From Coriobacteriia bacterium (GTDB taxonomy: Bacteria; Actinomycetota; Coriobacteriia; Coriobacteriales; Eggerthellaceae), in the NCBI GenBank assembly GCA_030530215.1, contig JAUMVJ010000002.1, positions 62,001 to 126,000 on the forward strand: a stretch of DNA of 64,000 nt, read 5' to 3'. The position numbers were made by a program, and so were the translations under genes. Of this stretch, positions 53,636 through 62,629 are shown piece by piece. Within the stretch, counting starts at the first letter, position 1. Each line of letters starts with the position of its first letter. The notes under the pieces are model-generated. The model had not been told where the DNA came from and did no database searches. It worked only from the letters and a program-made list of their open reading frames with translations.

Positions 53636-54148
53636 TTATAGGTAGCTCACCGTTTCGGAAAGATCCTTTCGGCTGCTGTGGTTGGACAGAGGCCCGGTGC
53701 CTTCGGCGGCGTAGCCCAGATCAAGAAGCATCAGCACTTCTTCGTTTCCGGGAAGCCCCAGCTTCTCGCTTACTTCGGCGGGCTTGAAGAAATTGAGCCA
53801 GCAACTATCGACACCCACGCTGGCCGCTGCGAGCATCATATGCGTTGCGACGATGGCCGCGTCCTCGGCGCCCGAAGTATGCACGCCATCGGGGAAGGTG
53901 AACATATTTTCCTTGTTGAAGGTCACGACAAGCACGGTGGGTGCGTTGTAGCGGCAGGGCGTGACCTCGTCGATGAGCGCGATTTTCTCGGGGCTTTGCA
54001 CCACGTAAACATGCTGCTCTTGCAGGTTCTTCGCAGTTGGGGCGGCCTGCCCTGCCGCCAAGATGGCCTCAAGCTGAGCGGGCTTTATCTGTTTGCCGTC
54101 GTATTTTTTGCAGGAATAGCGTTTGCGGGCGAGTTCCAAAAAATCCAT
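53636..54148 (-). CDS. Nitroreductase-family flavoprotein
   Basis: The 170-aa product is a short member of the FMN nitroreductase family: RYSCKKYDGKQIKPAQLEAILAAGQAAPTAKN is the usual N-terminal FMN-binding start, and DAAIVATHMMLAAASVGVDSCWL and the GYAAEG end also fit. The enzymes reduce nitro, quinone or enone substrates with NAD(P)H. I chose the ATG at 54148 because AAAGGATTGGCT precedes it. Confidence 0.9.
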   Translation of the reverse strand: MDFLELARKRYSCKKYDGKQIKPAQLEAILAAGQAAPTAKNLQEQHVYVVQSPEKIALIDEVTPCRYNAPTVLVVTFNKENMFTFPDGVHTSGAEDAAIVATHMMLAAASVGVDSCWLNFFKPAEVSEKLGLPGNEEVLMLLDLGYAAEGTGPLSNHSSRKDLSETVSYL

Positions 54149-54313
54149 AGCCAATCCTTTGCTCCGTGGGCTGCTTTTACTAAAGGGATTATCTCACGCC
54201 CGTGCGCGATCAGCAGCTTCGTAGCTTCATCGGGCTGTTTTTGCCGAGCAACTTGCCCTATGCTAGCTTCGTTCGAGTTCCTTGTATAAGAAGAGAAGAA
54301 AGGTCTGGTTGTT

Positions 54314-55258
54314 TTGAAAACCCTGGAAAAAATCAGTGATTTTGCCGGAAAGTACATGGCGTTCATCGCATTGGCTGTTGCGATTATCGCCATGGTCTTT
54401 TCGGAGCCTGTTCATGCCGCTATTCCTACCAGCTGGGTGAACATTTTGCTTGGCATTGTTATGTTCGGCATGGGCATGACCTTGAAACTCGAGGATTTCA
54501 AGGTCGTCTTCACCAAGCCTAAAGCGGTAATCAGCGGCATTTGCGCTCAGTTCATCATCATGCCTTTGCTTGCTTGGATTCTGTGCATGGTCTTCCAGCT
54601 TCCCACTGAGCTTGCAGTGGGCGTTATCCTGGTTGGTTGCTGCCCCGGCGGCACGAGCTCTAACGTTATGACCTATCTTGCCAAGGGCGACGTTGCCCTG
54701 TCCGTTGGCATGACTGCTTGCACTACCATCATGGCGCCCGTTGTCACGCCGGCCTTGGTTTTGCTTTTGGTTGGTCAGGCGATTGACGTGAGCTATGCAA
54801 GCATGTTCCTCTCTATCGTGCAGGTGGTGTTGGTTCCTATCATCTTGGGCTTCATCATCAACCACTTCTTATCCAAAGTGGCAGAGACCTGCGCAAAGGT
54901 GTTGCCCCTGGTGTCGGTTATCGCGATCTCTCTGATCATCATGGCGGTTGTTTCCGCCAACGCCGCAAGCCTTATGACGGTGGGCTTCCTTATTGTCGTG
55001 GTGGTGGCTGCTCATAATCTGTGCGGATATGCCTTGGGCTATGCGGCCGGCAAACTGCTTGGCCTTACTAGCGATCAGATGCGCACCATTTCCATCGAGG
55101 TGGGCATGCAGAATTCCGGTTTGGCCACCTCGCTTGCGACGGTTCATTTCGCAGCGATGCCGATGGCCGCTGTTCCGGGCACGGTATTTAGCGTGTGGCA
55201 CAACATCTCGGGCGCGGTTTACGCGAATATCCTGGCTCGCAGCGCTAAGGAAGAGTAG
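54314..55258 (+). CDS. Bile acid:sodium symporter (BASS) family transporter
   Basis: The 314-aa protein has nine to ten membrane spans and the family motifs GIVMFGMGMTLKLEDF, VGCCPGGTSSNVMTYLAKGDVALSVGMT and EVGMQNSGLATSLATVHF. Bacterial members carry bile acids or organic acids such as pantoate with sodium. The start appears to be TTG at 54314 with AAGAAAGG upstream. A hairpin (55286-55312) follows the gene. The substrate is not given by sequence; bile acids are an attractive guess for a gut bacterium. Confidence 0.88.
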   Translation: MKTLEKISDFAGKYMAFIALAVAIIAMVFSEPVHAAIPTSWVNILLGIVMFGMGMTLKLEDFKVVFTKPKAVISGICAQFIIMPLLAWILCMVFQLPTELAVGVILVGCCPGGTSSNVMTYLAKGDVALSVGMTACTTIMAPVVTPALVLLLVGQAIDVSYASMFLSIVQVVLVPIILGFIINHFLSKVAETCAKVLPLVSVIAISLIIMAVVSANAASLMTVGFLIVVVVAAHNLCGYALGYAAGKLLGLTSDQMRTISIEVGMQNSGLATSLATVHFAAMPMAAVPGTVFSVWHNISGAVYANILARSAKEE

Positions 55259-55285
55259 TTGTTGCTTGCCGAAGTTTGGCTGTTC

Positions 55286-55312
55286 CTTGCCCGGTCCTTG
55301 CCGGGCAAGTTT
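55286..55312 (+). terminator. Likely terminator after the BASS transporter gene
   Basis: CTTGCCCGG pairs with CCGGGCAAG (55286-55294 and 55301-55309) and is followed by TTTGG. The T run is short. Confidence 0.6.
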
Positions 55313-55485
55313 GGTCAGGCAAGCGATGTCATGCTTCATTAAGGCGTTGTCTGCGGCGGGTGCGCATACCTCGAGCTGCGTATTGCGTGCTGAACGCTGC
55401 AGGCGTGCCAGTTCGCTCCTTTCGCCTGGCTGGTATGACGAATCTTGAATTTGTAACACCAAAGCGCCGAGGGCTCGTGTATCCT

Positions 55486-55510
55486 TAACACGAATTTTCA
55501 AATCGTGTTA
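55486..55510. promoter_or_regulatory. Palindromic operator candidate upstream of the ABC importer
   Basis: TAACACGA and TCGTGTTA flank nine bases, ending 30 bases before the importer start codon. A further half-site GTAACAC lies at 55453-55459, and CGTGTA lies near 55476. Repeated half-sites of one type suggest binding of a dimeric repressor. Confidence 0.55.
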
Positions 55511-55540
55511 CTCGCACCGCGTTGCAGGAGGTTGCAGGCT

Positions 55541-57196
55541 ATGCGCACTTACAGTCGTCGTACGTTCGTCAAGGGTATGGGTATCCTTACCCTCGGGGGC
55601 GTTTTGGGCATGGGCATCACGGGATGCTCGAGTACTTCTTCGGGTACCGGCGCATCCTCGAGCACGGCGGCGGCCTCTAAGGACTCGGTGATCATCGCGA
55701 TGAACACCGGTTCGGAGCCCGCTGCGGGCTTTGATCCCTGCATCGCCTGGGGTTGCGGCGAGCATGTGCACGAGCCCCTTATTCAGTCGACGCTTATTAC
55801 CACCGACGAGAACCTTGAGTTCGTGAACGACTTGGCCACGAGCTATAAGTGCTCTGACGATGGCATGACCTGGACCTTCAAGCTTCGTGATGACGTGGTG
55901 TTCAGCGACGGCTCCAAGCTCACTGCCGAAGACGTGGTGTTCACCATCAACACCATCAACGAATCCTCCAAGGCCGAGGCTGATCTTTCCTCCATTGAAA
56001 AGGCTGTTGTCGTGGATAAAACTACGGTCAAGCTTCAGATGGCCAAGCCCAACAATGCGCTGCTCTACACCCTGGCGGTGCTGGGCATTGTCCCCAAGAA
56101 GTCTTATGGCAAAAAATATGGTCAGAATCCTATCGGGTCTGGCCGTTACCTTCTTGAGCAGTGGGACAAGGGACAGCAGGTTATCTTCAAAGCCAACCCC
56201 AAGTATTACGGGGACGCGCCGCAGATGCAGACGGTGACCGTGGTTTTCATGGAAGAGGACGCCGCTCTGGCTGCCGTTCAGTCGGGTCAGGTTGACATTG
56301 CCTTCACCAGCGCGACGCTCAGCCAAACCCAAGTGAACGACTACGAGCTCTTCGTGTGCGAGACCGTGGACTCTCGCGGCATCAGCTTTCCGGTTTTGCC
56401 CGCAGGCTCGCCCGAGCGTGAGGGCATGGACGGTGAGAAACACAAGGTTGGCAACGATGTGACCTGCGATATTGCCGTGCGCCGTGCTATCAATTACGCG
56501 GTTGACCGCGAAACTTTGATCTCCAACGTTTTGAACGGTTATGGTTCGGCTGCCTACAGCGTGGGCGACGGCATGCCCTGGTCGAGCGACGACATGAAGG
56601 TCGAAACCAATCAGGAGACAGCAAAAAAGCTCTTGGCGGACGCCGGTTGGGCAGCGGGCAGCGACGGCATCCTTGAAAAGAAGGGAACCCGTGCCGCCTT
56701 CGACCTGTATTACGCAAGCAACGATTCGGTTAGGCAGGCCATCGCTTACGAATTCGCCAATCAGATGAAGGAAATCGGCATCGAGGTCACGCCTAAGGGC
56801 GGCGATTGGGATACCGAGTTGTATCCTCATCAGTTCGACACGCCCATTCTGTGGGGCTGGGGCAGCAATTCCCCCGTCGAGATGTACGAGCTCACCTATT
56901 CGAAGGGCTGGGGCAATGTCGCGGCCTTCGACAGCGACGTGGTTGATGCTCATTTGGATGCAGCCTTGGCGGCGCCGAGCATCGAGGATTCCTATGGGGA
57001 ATATAAGCTTGCCCAGTGGGACGAAGACAAGCAGGTGGGCATTGCGCCTAAGGGCGAGGCCACTTGGTGCTGGCTGGCGAACGTCGACCATCTGTATTTC
57101 AAGCGTCCGAGCTTGCAGGTGGCCAAGCAAAAGCCGCACCCGCATGGGCATGGTTGGTCTTTGGCCAACAACGTGGACAGGTGGAGCTGGAGCTAG
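55541..57196 (+). CDS. ABC importer substrate-binding lipoprotein (peptide/nickel, SBP family 5)
   Basis: I chose ATG 55541 because AGGAGG precedes it; 551 residues. The N-terminus has SRRTFVKG, which resembles a Tat signal, and a lipobox ending in Cys29 (GITGC). The family 5 features are the GMTWTFKLRDDVVFSDGSKLTAEDVVFT block and NPIGSGRYLLEQWDKGQ. Near the C-terminus KPHPHGHGW places three His close together. The family covers di- and oligopeptides, nickel and metallophores. The His-rich partner ATPase favours nickel, but peptides remain possible. It leads a five-gene operon with all parts of a complete importer. Confidence 0.88.
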   Translation: MRTYSRRTFVKGMGILTLGGVLGMGITGCSSTSSGTGASSSTAAASKDSVIIAMNTGSEPAAGFDPCIAWGCGEHVHEPLIQSTLITTDENLEFVNDLATSYKCSDDGMTWTFKLRDDVVFSDGSKLTAEDVVFTINTINESSKAEADLSSIEKAVVVDKTTVKLQMAKPNNALLYTLAVLGIVPKKSYGKKYGQNPIGSGRYLLEQWDKGQQVIFKANPKYYGDAPQMQTVTVVFMEEDAALAAVQSGQVDIAFTSATLSQTQVNDYELFVCETVDSRGISFPVLPAGSPEREGMDGEKHKVGNDVTCDIAVRRAINYAVDRETLISNVLNGYGSAAYSVGDGMPWSSDDMKVETNQETAKKLLADAGWAAGSDGILEKKGTRAAFDLYYASNDSVRQAIAYEFANQMKEIGIEVTPKGGDWDTELYPHQFDTPILWGWGSNSPVEMYELTYSKGWGNVAAFDSDVVDAHLDAALAAPSIEDSYGEYKLAQWDEDKQVGIAPKGEATWCWLANVDHLYFKRPSLQVAKQKPHPHGHGWSLANNVDRWSWS

Positions 57197-57222
57197 GCCT
57201 GCGCGTCTAGGTAAGTGAACGA

Positions 57223-58203
57223 ATGCTGAAGCTCGTCGTCCAAAATATCCTCAAGTTCGTTTTGCTCATGCTTGCGGTGAGCTTTGTGACCTTTGCGCTT
57301 GTTGCGGCATCACCCATCGATCCAGTGCAGGCGAACGTCGGGCAAAACGCGCTTTTGGGCATGAGCGCCGAGCATCGTGCGCAACTGAGCGCCTACTGGG
57401 GTTCCGACCTGCCTTTATGGGAGCGTTATATCTCGTGGCTTGGTGGGGTCGTGCAGGGCGATTGGGGCACCTCGCTTCGTTTTGATGCCCCTGTTGCGCA
57501 GGTGGTTGCCGCCAAAGCCCAGAACTCGCTGTTGCTTTTGGCGCTGGCATGGCTGTTCAGCGGTATCTTCGGCTTCGTCTTGGGAATCGTGGCGGGCGTT
57601 AAGCGCGGCGCTTTGGTCGACAGGGCCATTAAGGGCTACTGCTATGTGCTGGCATCCACCCCGACTTTTTGGCTGGGCTTGCTGGTGCTTATGGTGTTTG
57701 CCGTTTGGCTCAGGTGGTTCCCTATGGGCTTTTCGGTGCCCATAGGCGTCGCCGCTTCCGAGGTTACTATCTTTCAGTCGCTCCAGTGCATGGTTTTGCC
57801 TGCGCTGACGCTTTCCTTGGTGGGCGTGGCCAACATCGCCCTGCATACGCGCGAGAAAACGATTGACGTGTTGGAATCGGACTATGTTCGTTTTGCCCGC
57901 GCGCGCGGCGAATCCGAGCTGAGCGTGGTTTTGCATCATGGCTTGCGCAATCTGGCCTTGCCCGCGCTTACTCTGCAGTTTGCCTCCATTTCCGAGATTT
58001 TCGGTGGATCGGTGCTTGTTGAACAGGTGTTCAGCTATCCAGGCTTGGGGCAGGCCGCCGTGACGGCGGGCCTGGGCGGCGACGCTCCCTTGCTCGTGTG
58101 CATCGCCATCGCGAGCGCCGCTTTGGTGTTTGCCGGCAACCTTGTAGCCAACATTCTTTACGGCGTCGTCGATCCGCGCATAGGCGGTGGTCGTCGTGCT
58201 TAA
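57223..58203 (+). CDS. ABC importer permease, DppB/NikB type
   Basis: The 326-aa polytopic protein fits DppB/NikB: an N-terminal span, a long outside loop with DLPLWERYISWLGGVVQGDWGTSLR, and the inside coupling motif region (RARGESELSVVLHHGLRNLALPALT) that docks the ATPase. It forms half of the channel. It starts 26 bases after the binding protein and overlaps the next permease gene. Confidence 0.92.
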   Translation: MLKLVVQNILKFVLLMLAVSFVTFALVAASPIDPVQANVGQNALLGMSAEHRAQLSAYWGSDLPLWERYISWLGGVVQGDWGTSLRFDAPVAQVVAAKAQNSLLLLALAWLFSGIFGFVLGIVAGVKRGALVDRAIKGYCYVLASTPTFWLGLLVLMVFAVWLRWFPMGFSVPIGVAASEVTIFQSLQCMVLPALTLSLVGVANIALHTREKTIDVLESDYVRFARARGESELSVVLHHGLRNLALPALTLQFASISEIFGGSVLVEQVFSYPGLGQAAVTAGLGGDAPLLVCIAIASAALVFAGNLVANILYGVVDPRIGGGRRA

Positions 58204-59113
58204 GTTGTTCGGCGCCGCCCAGGCAGCAAGACCTGCAGGTACGCAGGGAAGCGTGTCTTTGGCGCGCCTGATAATCTATCAACCCCGCTACACCAGTCGC
58301 GGCAATCGCAAGACTGCTTTAGTCGCCTGCATCGTTGCCACCTTGGCTTTGCTCGTCATCGTGGTGGCGGGCCTTTTTTGCCAGGAGGCGGCGCAGGTGG
58401 CCGACTTCTCGCGCTCCAACCTGGCACCGTGCCTTGAGTATCCTTTTGGCACCGATCGCATGGGGCGCGACATGTTCCTGCGTACGATCGCGGGCTTGTC
58501 GACGAGCATCTTGGTGGGCCTTCTTGCGGCGAGTGTTTCCTCGGTGATAGCGCTGGTGCTGGGCACGGCGGCTGCTCTGGGCGGCCGTAAGGTGGACGCG
58601 GCTATTTCGTGGCTTGTTGATTTGTGTATGGGCATCCCGCACATCGTTTTGCTTCTTTTGATCAGCTATGCCTTGGGCAAGGGTTTCTGGGGCGTGGCCA
58701 TCGGCGTCGCCCTTACGCATTGGCCCAGTCTTACGCGCGTTATCAGGGCGGAGGTCTTGCAATGCAAACAAGCGCCCTATGTTGCGGTGGCCGAGCGCCT
58801 GGGGCAAAGCCGCCTGCGCATAGCCGCGCGTCACATCGTGCCTTATGTGTTCCCGCAATACTTGGTGGGTCTGATACTGCTGTTCCCTCATGCGATTTTG
58901 CATGAGGCCGCCATCACCTTTTTGGGCTTTGGCCTGTCGCCCGAGCAGCCCGCAATCGGCGTGATCCTAAGCGAGAGCATGAGCTACCTTTCCGCGGGCA
59001 TGTGGTGGCTTGCGGTGTTCCCGGGCTTGGCCTTGGTTGTCGTGGTTTTGCTTTTCGACCTTGCCGGCTCGAAGCTGCGTAGCCTGATCGACCCGCATCA
59101 GGCGCAGAGCTAG
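58187..59113 (+). CDS. ABC importer permease, DppC/NikC type
   Basis: The 308-aa protein has FGTDRMGRDMFLRTIAGLSTSILVGL, characteristic of DppC/NikC, and the EAA-like coupling region VAVAERLGQSRLRIAARHIVPYVFPQ, then ILHEAAITFLGFGLSPEQPAIG. GTG 58187 overlaps the end of the previous gene by 17 bases; a GTG three codons later is also possible. Confidence 0.92.
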   Translation: MVVVLKLFGAAQAARPAGTQGSVSLARLIIYQPRYTSRGNRKTALVACIVATLALLVIVVAGLFCQEAAQVADFSRSNLAPCLEYPFGTDRMGRDMFLRTIAGLSTSILVGLLAASVSSVIALVLGTAAALGGRKVDAAISWLVDLCMGIPHIVLLLLISYALGKGFWGVAIGVALTHWPSLTRVIRAEVLQCKQAPYVAVAERLGQSRLRIAARHIVPYVFPQYLVGLILLFPHAILHEAAITFLGFGLSPEQPAIGVILSESMSYLSAGMWWLAVFPGLALVVVVLLFDLAGSKLRSLIDPHQAQS

Positions 59114-59124
59114 GGGGTGCCATC

Positions 59125-60330
59125 GTGCAAGATGAAGAAAAAAACGCGCGCGTGAGCGAGCATCGCAAAGGTGCCAACTGCGCCCTTGAAGAAGGGGCGC
59201 GCGCCAAAGCTGCCTCTTTGGAAGCCATCGACGCGTTGCCGCAGCCTGATGCACATGGCCCGCACGAGGATGCGCAGGAGCACCATCATCACACCCATGC
59301 CACGAATTCCGTGCACCCGGGGCATCATCATCTTCTTTCGGTCGAGCATTTGAGCGTTTCCTTCAACATGTACGACGATCAAGCATCGTTTTTCCAGGCC
59401 GAAAAGCGCGATTCGTGCGTTATCGACGATTTGACTTTGAGCGTGCATGAGGGCGAGATTTTGGCGCTTGTGGGCGCAAGTGGCAGCGGCAAGTCGCTTC
59501 TGGCCGACAGCATCATGGGCTTGTTCGAGCCAAACGCAACAGTCAAAGGGACCATCTGGTTCGATGGCTTTGAGCAGGATGCTCAAAGCCTGGCTAAGCT
59601 GCGCGGCAGGGGAATCTCGCTCGTGCCGCAAAGCGTTGCGCACTTGGACCCCCTGATGCGTGTGGGCAAGCAGGTTGAAGGCTTTGCGCAGGGTGCAGGA
59701 GCTAAAACCAAAGGCCGTTTTGGGTTTCGCGCCAAAGCCGACGAAGACCGTGGCCAGGTTGAAGTCAATGCCGCTCGTAGCGCGCGTGTTGCGAACATCG
59801 TGCGCGATGCCCGCGATTCCCGTCACGCGTGCGCCGCGCAAGTCGTCCGTCCCACCCGAGCTGCTCGCGTCATGCAAGCCGACCGCGCAGCACGCCGCAA
59901 GGAGCTCTTTGCCCGCTACAGGCTCGACGAATCGGTGGCTCGCATGTATCCGCACGAGCTTTCGGGCGGTATGGCCCGGCGCGTGCTCTTGTGTTGCGCG
60001 CTCATGGACGATCCGCGCCTTATTGTGGCCGACGAGCCGACGCCCGGCCTCGATTTGCCCCTGGCGGTTGCCGCCATGCAGGATTTCCGCAGCTTTGCCG
60101 ACAGGGGAGGCTCGGTGCTTCTGATCACGCACGATATCGAGCTTGCCTTGCAGGTGGCCGATCGCGTGGCGGTATTCAAGGATGGCAGCGTTGTGGAGGA
60201 AACCTCGGTGGAGAGCTTCAAGGATCCCTCGCTTTTGCGCCATCCCTTCACACGCGCTTTGTGGCACGCTCTGCCCGAGCACGGTTTCACGGCGTGTCCC
60301 AATGAATCGCTTGAGGAGCCGCCATGCTAG
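59125..60330 (+). CDS. ABC importer ATPase, DppD/NikD type, with His-rich N-terminus
   Basis: The 401-aa protein carries an extra N-terminal part of about 70 residues. Residues 44-69 hold 11 His out of 26 (HGPHEDAQEHHHHTH and GHHH). The ATPase core follows with Walker A GASGSGKSLLAD, signature LSGGMARRVLL, Walker B LIVADEPTPGLDL and a final His in LLITHD. An Arg/Ala-rich insert of about 70 residues (about 190-262) stands between the Q-loop region and the signature motif. His runs bind nickel, zinc or cobalt in many metal-handling proteins, so metal storage or sensing is inferred. GTG 59125 has a GGGGG stretch upstream. It overlaps the next gene by 7 bases. Confidence 0.9.
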   Translation: MQDEEKNARVSEHRKGANCALEEGARAKAASLEAIDALPQPDAHGPHEDAQEHHHHTHATNSVHPGHHHLLSVEHLSVSFNMYDDQASFFQAEKRDSCVIDDLTLSVHEGEILALVGASGSGKSLLADSIMGLFEPNATVKGTIWFDGFEQDAQSLAKLRGRGISLVPQSVAHLDPLMRVGKQVEGFAQGAGAKTKGRFGFRAKADEDRGQVEVNAARSARVANIVRDARDSRHACAAQVVRPTRAARVMQADRAARRKELFARYRLDESVARMYPHELSGGMARRVLLCCALMDDPRLIVADEPTPGLDLPLAVAAMQDFRSFADRGGSVLLITHDIELALQVADRVAVFKDGSVVEETSVESFKDPSLLRHPFTRALWHALPEHGFTACPNESLEEPPC

Positions 60331-60938
60331 AACTTCGCGATATCGCTTTCGGCTACGATGCCCAAAAGCCCCTGTATGCGGGACTTTCTCTTTCCGTTGC
60401 TCCGGGCGAGCGCGTTGCCTTGGTAGCGCCCTCGGGCTTTGGCAAGACGACGCTTTGCTCCATTGCAGCAGGATATCTTCGCCCGAGCGCGGGCGAAGTA
60501 TTGGTTGACGGATGCCCTCTTCCTGGCAAAGGGAAAAGCTCGGTGCAGATGATTTGGCAGCACCCCGAGCGTGTGCTCGATCCGCGGATGCGCATGAAGG
60601 ATTCGCTTGCCGAGGCGGGGCGAATCGACGAGGGCTTGCTTTCCGACCTGGGCGTCCGCCAAGAATGGCTGGCCCGTTTTCCCCATGAACTTTCGGGCGG
60701 CGAGTTGCAGCGTTTCTGCATTGCTCGCGCGCTCATGGCCGAGCCGCGCTATTTGGTGGCCGACGAGATCTCGACCATGCTCGACGCGCTTACTCAAGCG
60801 CAGCTGTGGCACTTCCTTTTGGATCAGGCGCGCGCACGTAACCTGGGCATGCTCTTGGTTTCGCATTCGGATGCGCTTTTGGGCCACGTTGCCACGCGCG
60901 TCGTTGATTTGCGTGCTTTGTCGCAGGCCTCCAATTAG
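60324..60938 (+). CDS. ABC importer ATPase, DppF/NikE type (short)
   Basis: The 204-aa protein has Walker A APSGFGKTTL, Q-loop QMIWQHPERVLDPRM, signature LSGGELQRFCIARALM, Walker B YLVADEISTMLD and the His switch in LLVSHSD. It is shorter than the usual 260-320 because the C-terminal oligopeptide-binding extension of DppF is absent. It pairs with the upstream ATPase to power import. It is the last gene of the operon. Confidence 0.9.
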   Translation: MLELRDIAFGYDAQKPLYAGLSLSVAPGERVALVAPSGFGKTTLCSIAAGYLRPSAGEVLVDGCPLPGKGKSSVQMIWQHPERVLDPRMRMKDSLAEAGRIDEGLLSDLGVRQEWLARFPHELSGGELQRFCIARALMAEPRYLVADEISTMLDALTQAQLWHFLLDQARARNLGMLLVSHSDALLGHVATRVVDLRALSQASN

Positions 60939-61049
60939 CTAAATCCTGCGGCAGCAATAAGGCCGGCGCCCAGGGTGATAACTGCGCCGTTTCGCTTCTT
61001 TCCGATTTAACTTATTCTTTTCTTCAAGGGGCGCTCGCTGTGCGAAAAT

Positions 61050-61067
61050 GAATGGGTTAAACCATTC
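61050..61067. repeat. Short palindrome before the second GGDEF gene
   Basis: GAATGG, GTTAAA, CCATTC form a perfect dyad about 20 bases before the start codon. A role as operator is possible, but short dyads occur by chance. Confidence 0.35.
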
Positions 61068-61088
61068 TGAATCAGCAAAGCGAGCGAG

Positions 61089-62495
61089 GTGGCAAAATTG
61101 CGTGGTTTTGCCCAGCAATACAAGAGGATTCAGAAGATGGCAGCAACGCCCATACGTAAAGTCAACAAGATCAATCTAGGCATCGCCATTGCGCTGAGCC
61201 TTCTATGCGTCTGCATGTATTTGTGGGGCATTTTCCAGTACTCGGATTTGCAGGAAGCCAACAAGAAGTACGTCGCCTGCGAACAGGCTGCCGACCAGAT
61301 GCAGGAGGCCTCCGATTACCTTACCGCCCAGTCGCGCACGGCCGCTGCTACGGGCAAGGTCGAGTACGTGCAGGCCTATTACGAAGAAGTCAACACTGCC
61401 AAGCGCCGCGATGCGGCGGTGCAAACCTTCAAAGAATACTTCGACAATTCCGCCACCCTTTCCCTCCTGGAAAGCTCGCTTAAGGAATCTAACGAGCTCA
61501 TGGTCACCGAGGCTTATGCCATGCGCCTGAGGTTTGAGGCCTCGGACGTTAAGAAATCGGAGTGGCCTGCCGAGATTAGGGATGTCAAGCTCTCTACTGC
61601 TGACAAAGCGCTTTCGAAATCGGCTAAGTCTGCTCGCGCAGTGAAACTTTTGTACAGCGATTCTTATGAAAATGCCCGCTCGCTCATCGCAAGCCATGTT
61701 ACTCGCGCAACCAGCACGCTTGTTTCCCAGAGCCAATCTGCGCAAGAATCCGCCGAGGCTGTCTTCAAAGGGGTTTACCTGGCTCTTATCGTTGCCATTG
61801 TGGGCTTTGTAATCCTGACTTTTGCCACTGCCCTTATGATGCGCGATCTGATTGTGCGGCCCCTGGCAAGCCACAGCGAAGCGGTTGAGAAGGGCGAGCC
61901 TTTCGAGATTTGCGGCGCGAGCGAGCTCCGCCACCTGGCAAGCGTTTACAACAGGATTTTTCAGGAAAACGAGGAGCGTCAAATGCTAATTCGCCATCAG
62001 GCCGAGCACGATGCTCTGACTGATCTTCTTAACCACGGCTCATACGATCGTTTGCTTGGTTTGTACGAGAAGAAGGGCGCCCATTTTGCTCTCATCCTGT
62101 GCGACGTCGATACCTTTAAGCAGGTTAACGATACGTATGGCCATGAGGTGGGCGACCAGATTTTGAAGCGCGTGGCCAGCATGCTCAAGGCTACTTTCCG
62201 CACCATCGACCATGTATGCCGCATCGGCGGCGATGAGTTCGCGGTCATCATGGTCGAGATGACGAGCGATTTGAGCTACACCATCGAGGAAAAGATCGCT
62301 GCGTTGAACAACCAGTTGCTTCAGCCTACCGAAAGCCTTCCAGGGGTTTCTTTGAGCGTCGGCGTGGCCTTTTCCGATAGGGAGAATCCGGGGGCTGGCA
62401 TATACCAGGACGCCGACAAGGCCCTGTATCGCACCAAGGAAAACGGGCGTTGCGGCGTGAACTTCTACGGTGACGGCGAGCAGTCGGCCCAGTAA
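61089..62495 (+). CDS. Membrane diguanylate cyclase with intact I-site
   Basis: The 468-aa protein has two membrane spans (about residues 30-50 and 232-256) enclosing a helical sensor part of about 180 residues. A HAMP-like linker (RDLIVRPLASHSEAVEKGEPF) leads to a GGDEF domain with HDALTDLLNHGSYDRL, RIGGDEFAVIM and an RTID I-site five residues before GGDEF. It should make c-di-GMP and be product-inhibited. The GTG at 61089 is weakly supported; ATG 61138 with AAGAGGATT upstream is an alternative start that shortens the N-terminus by 16 residues. Confidence 0.9.
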   Translation: MAKLRGFAQQYKRIQKMAATPIRKVNKINLGIAIALSLLCVCMYLWGIFQYSDLQEANKKYVACEQAADQMQEASDYLTAQSRTAAATGKVEYVQAYYEEVNTAKRRDAAVQTFKEYFDNSATLSLLESSLKESNELMVTEAYAMRLRFEASDVKKSEWPAEIRDVKLSTADKALSKSAKSARAVKLLYSDSYENARSLIASHVTRATSTLVSQSQSAQESAEAVFKGVYLALIVAIVGFVILTFATALMMRDLIVRPLASHSEAVEKGEPFEICGASELRHLASVYNRIFQENEERQMLIRHQAEHDALTDLLNHGSYDRLLGLYEKKGAHFALILCDVDTFKQVNDTYGHEVGDQILKRVASMLKATFRTIDHVCRIGGDEFAVIMVEMTSDLSYTIEEKIAALNNQLLQPTESLPGVSLSVGVAFSDRENPGAGIYQDADKALYRTKENGRCGVNFYGDGEQSAQ

Positions 62496-62629
62496 GCAAT
62501 GAATTGGCGCTAAATGTTGCCGATACAGGTTTTATGAGCTGCGACAAAAGGCGACAGGTTGTAAAATTTCCGAAAAAGACCAAAGGTTGAATCGAAACAT
62601 AACGTGTGTGTTCGAAAGGGCGTAAAGGC

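Noticed and set aside
55508..57151. 547-codon minus-strand frame across the substrate-binding protein
   Set aside because: It mirrors a confident gene and has no recognisable domain or start signal.
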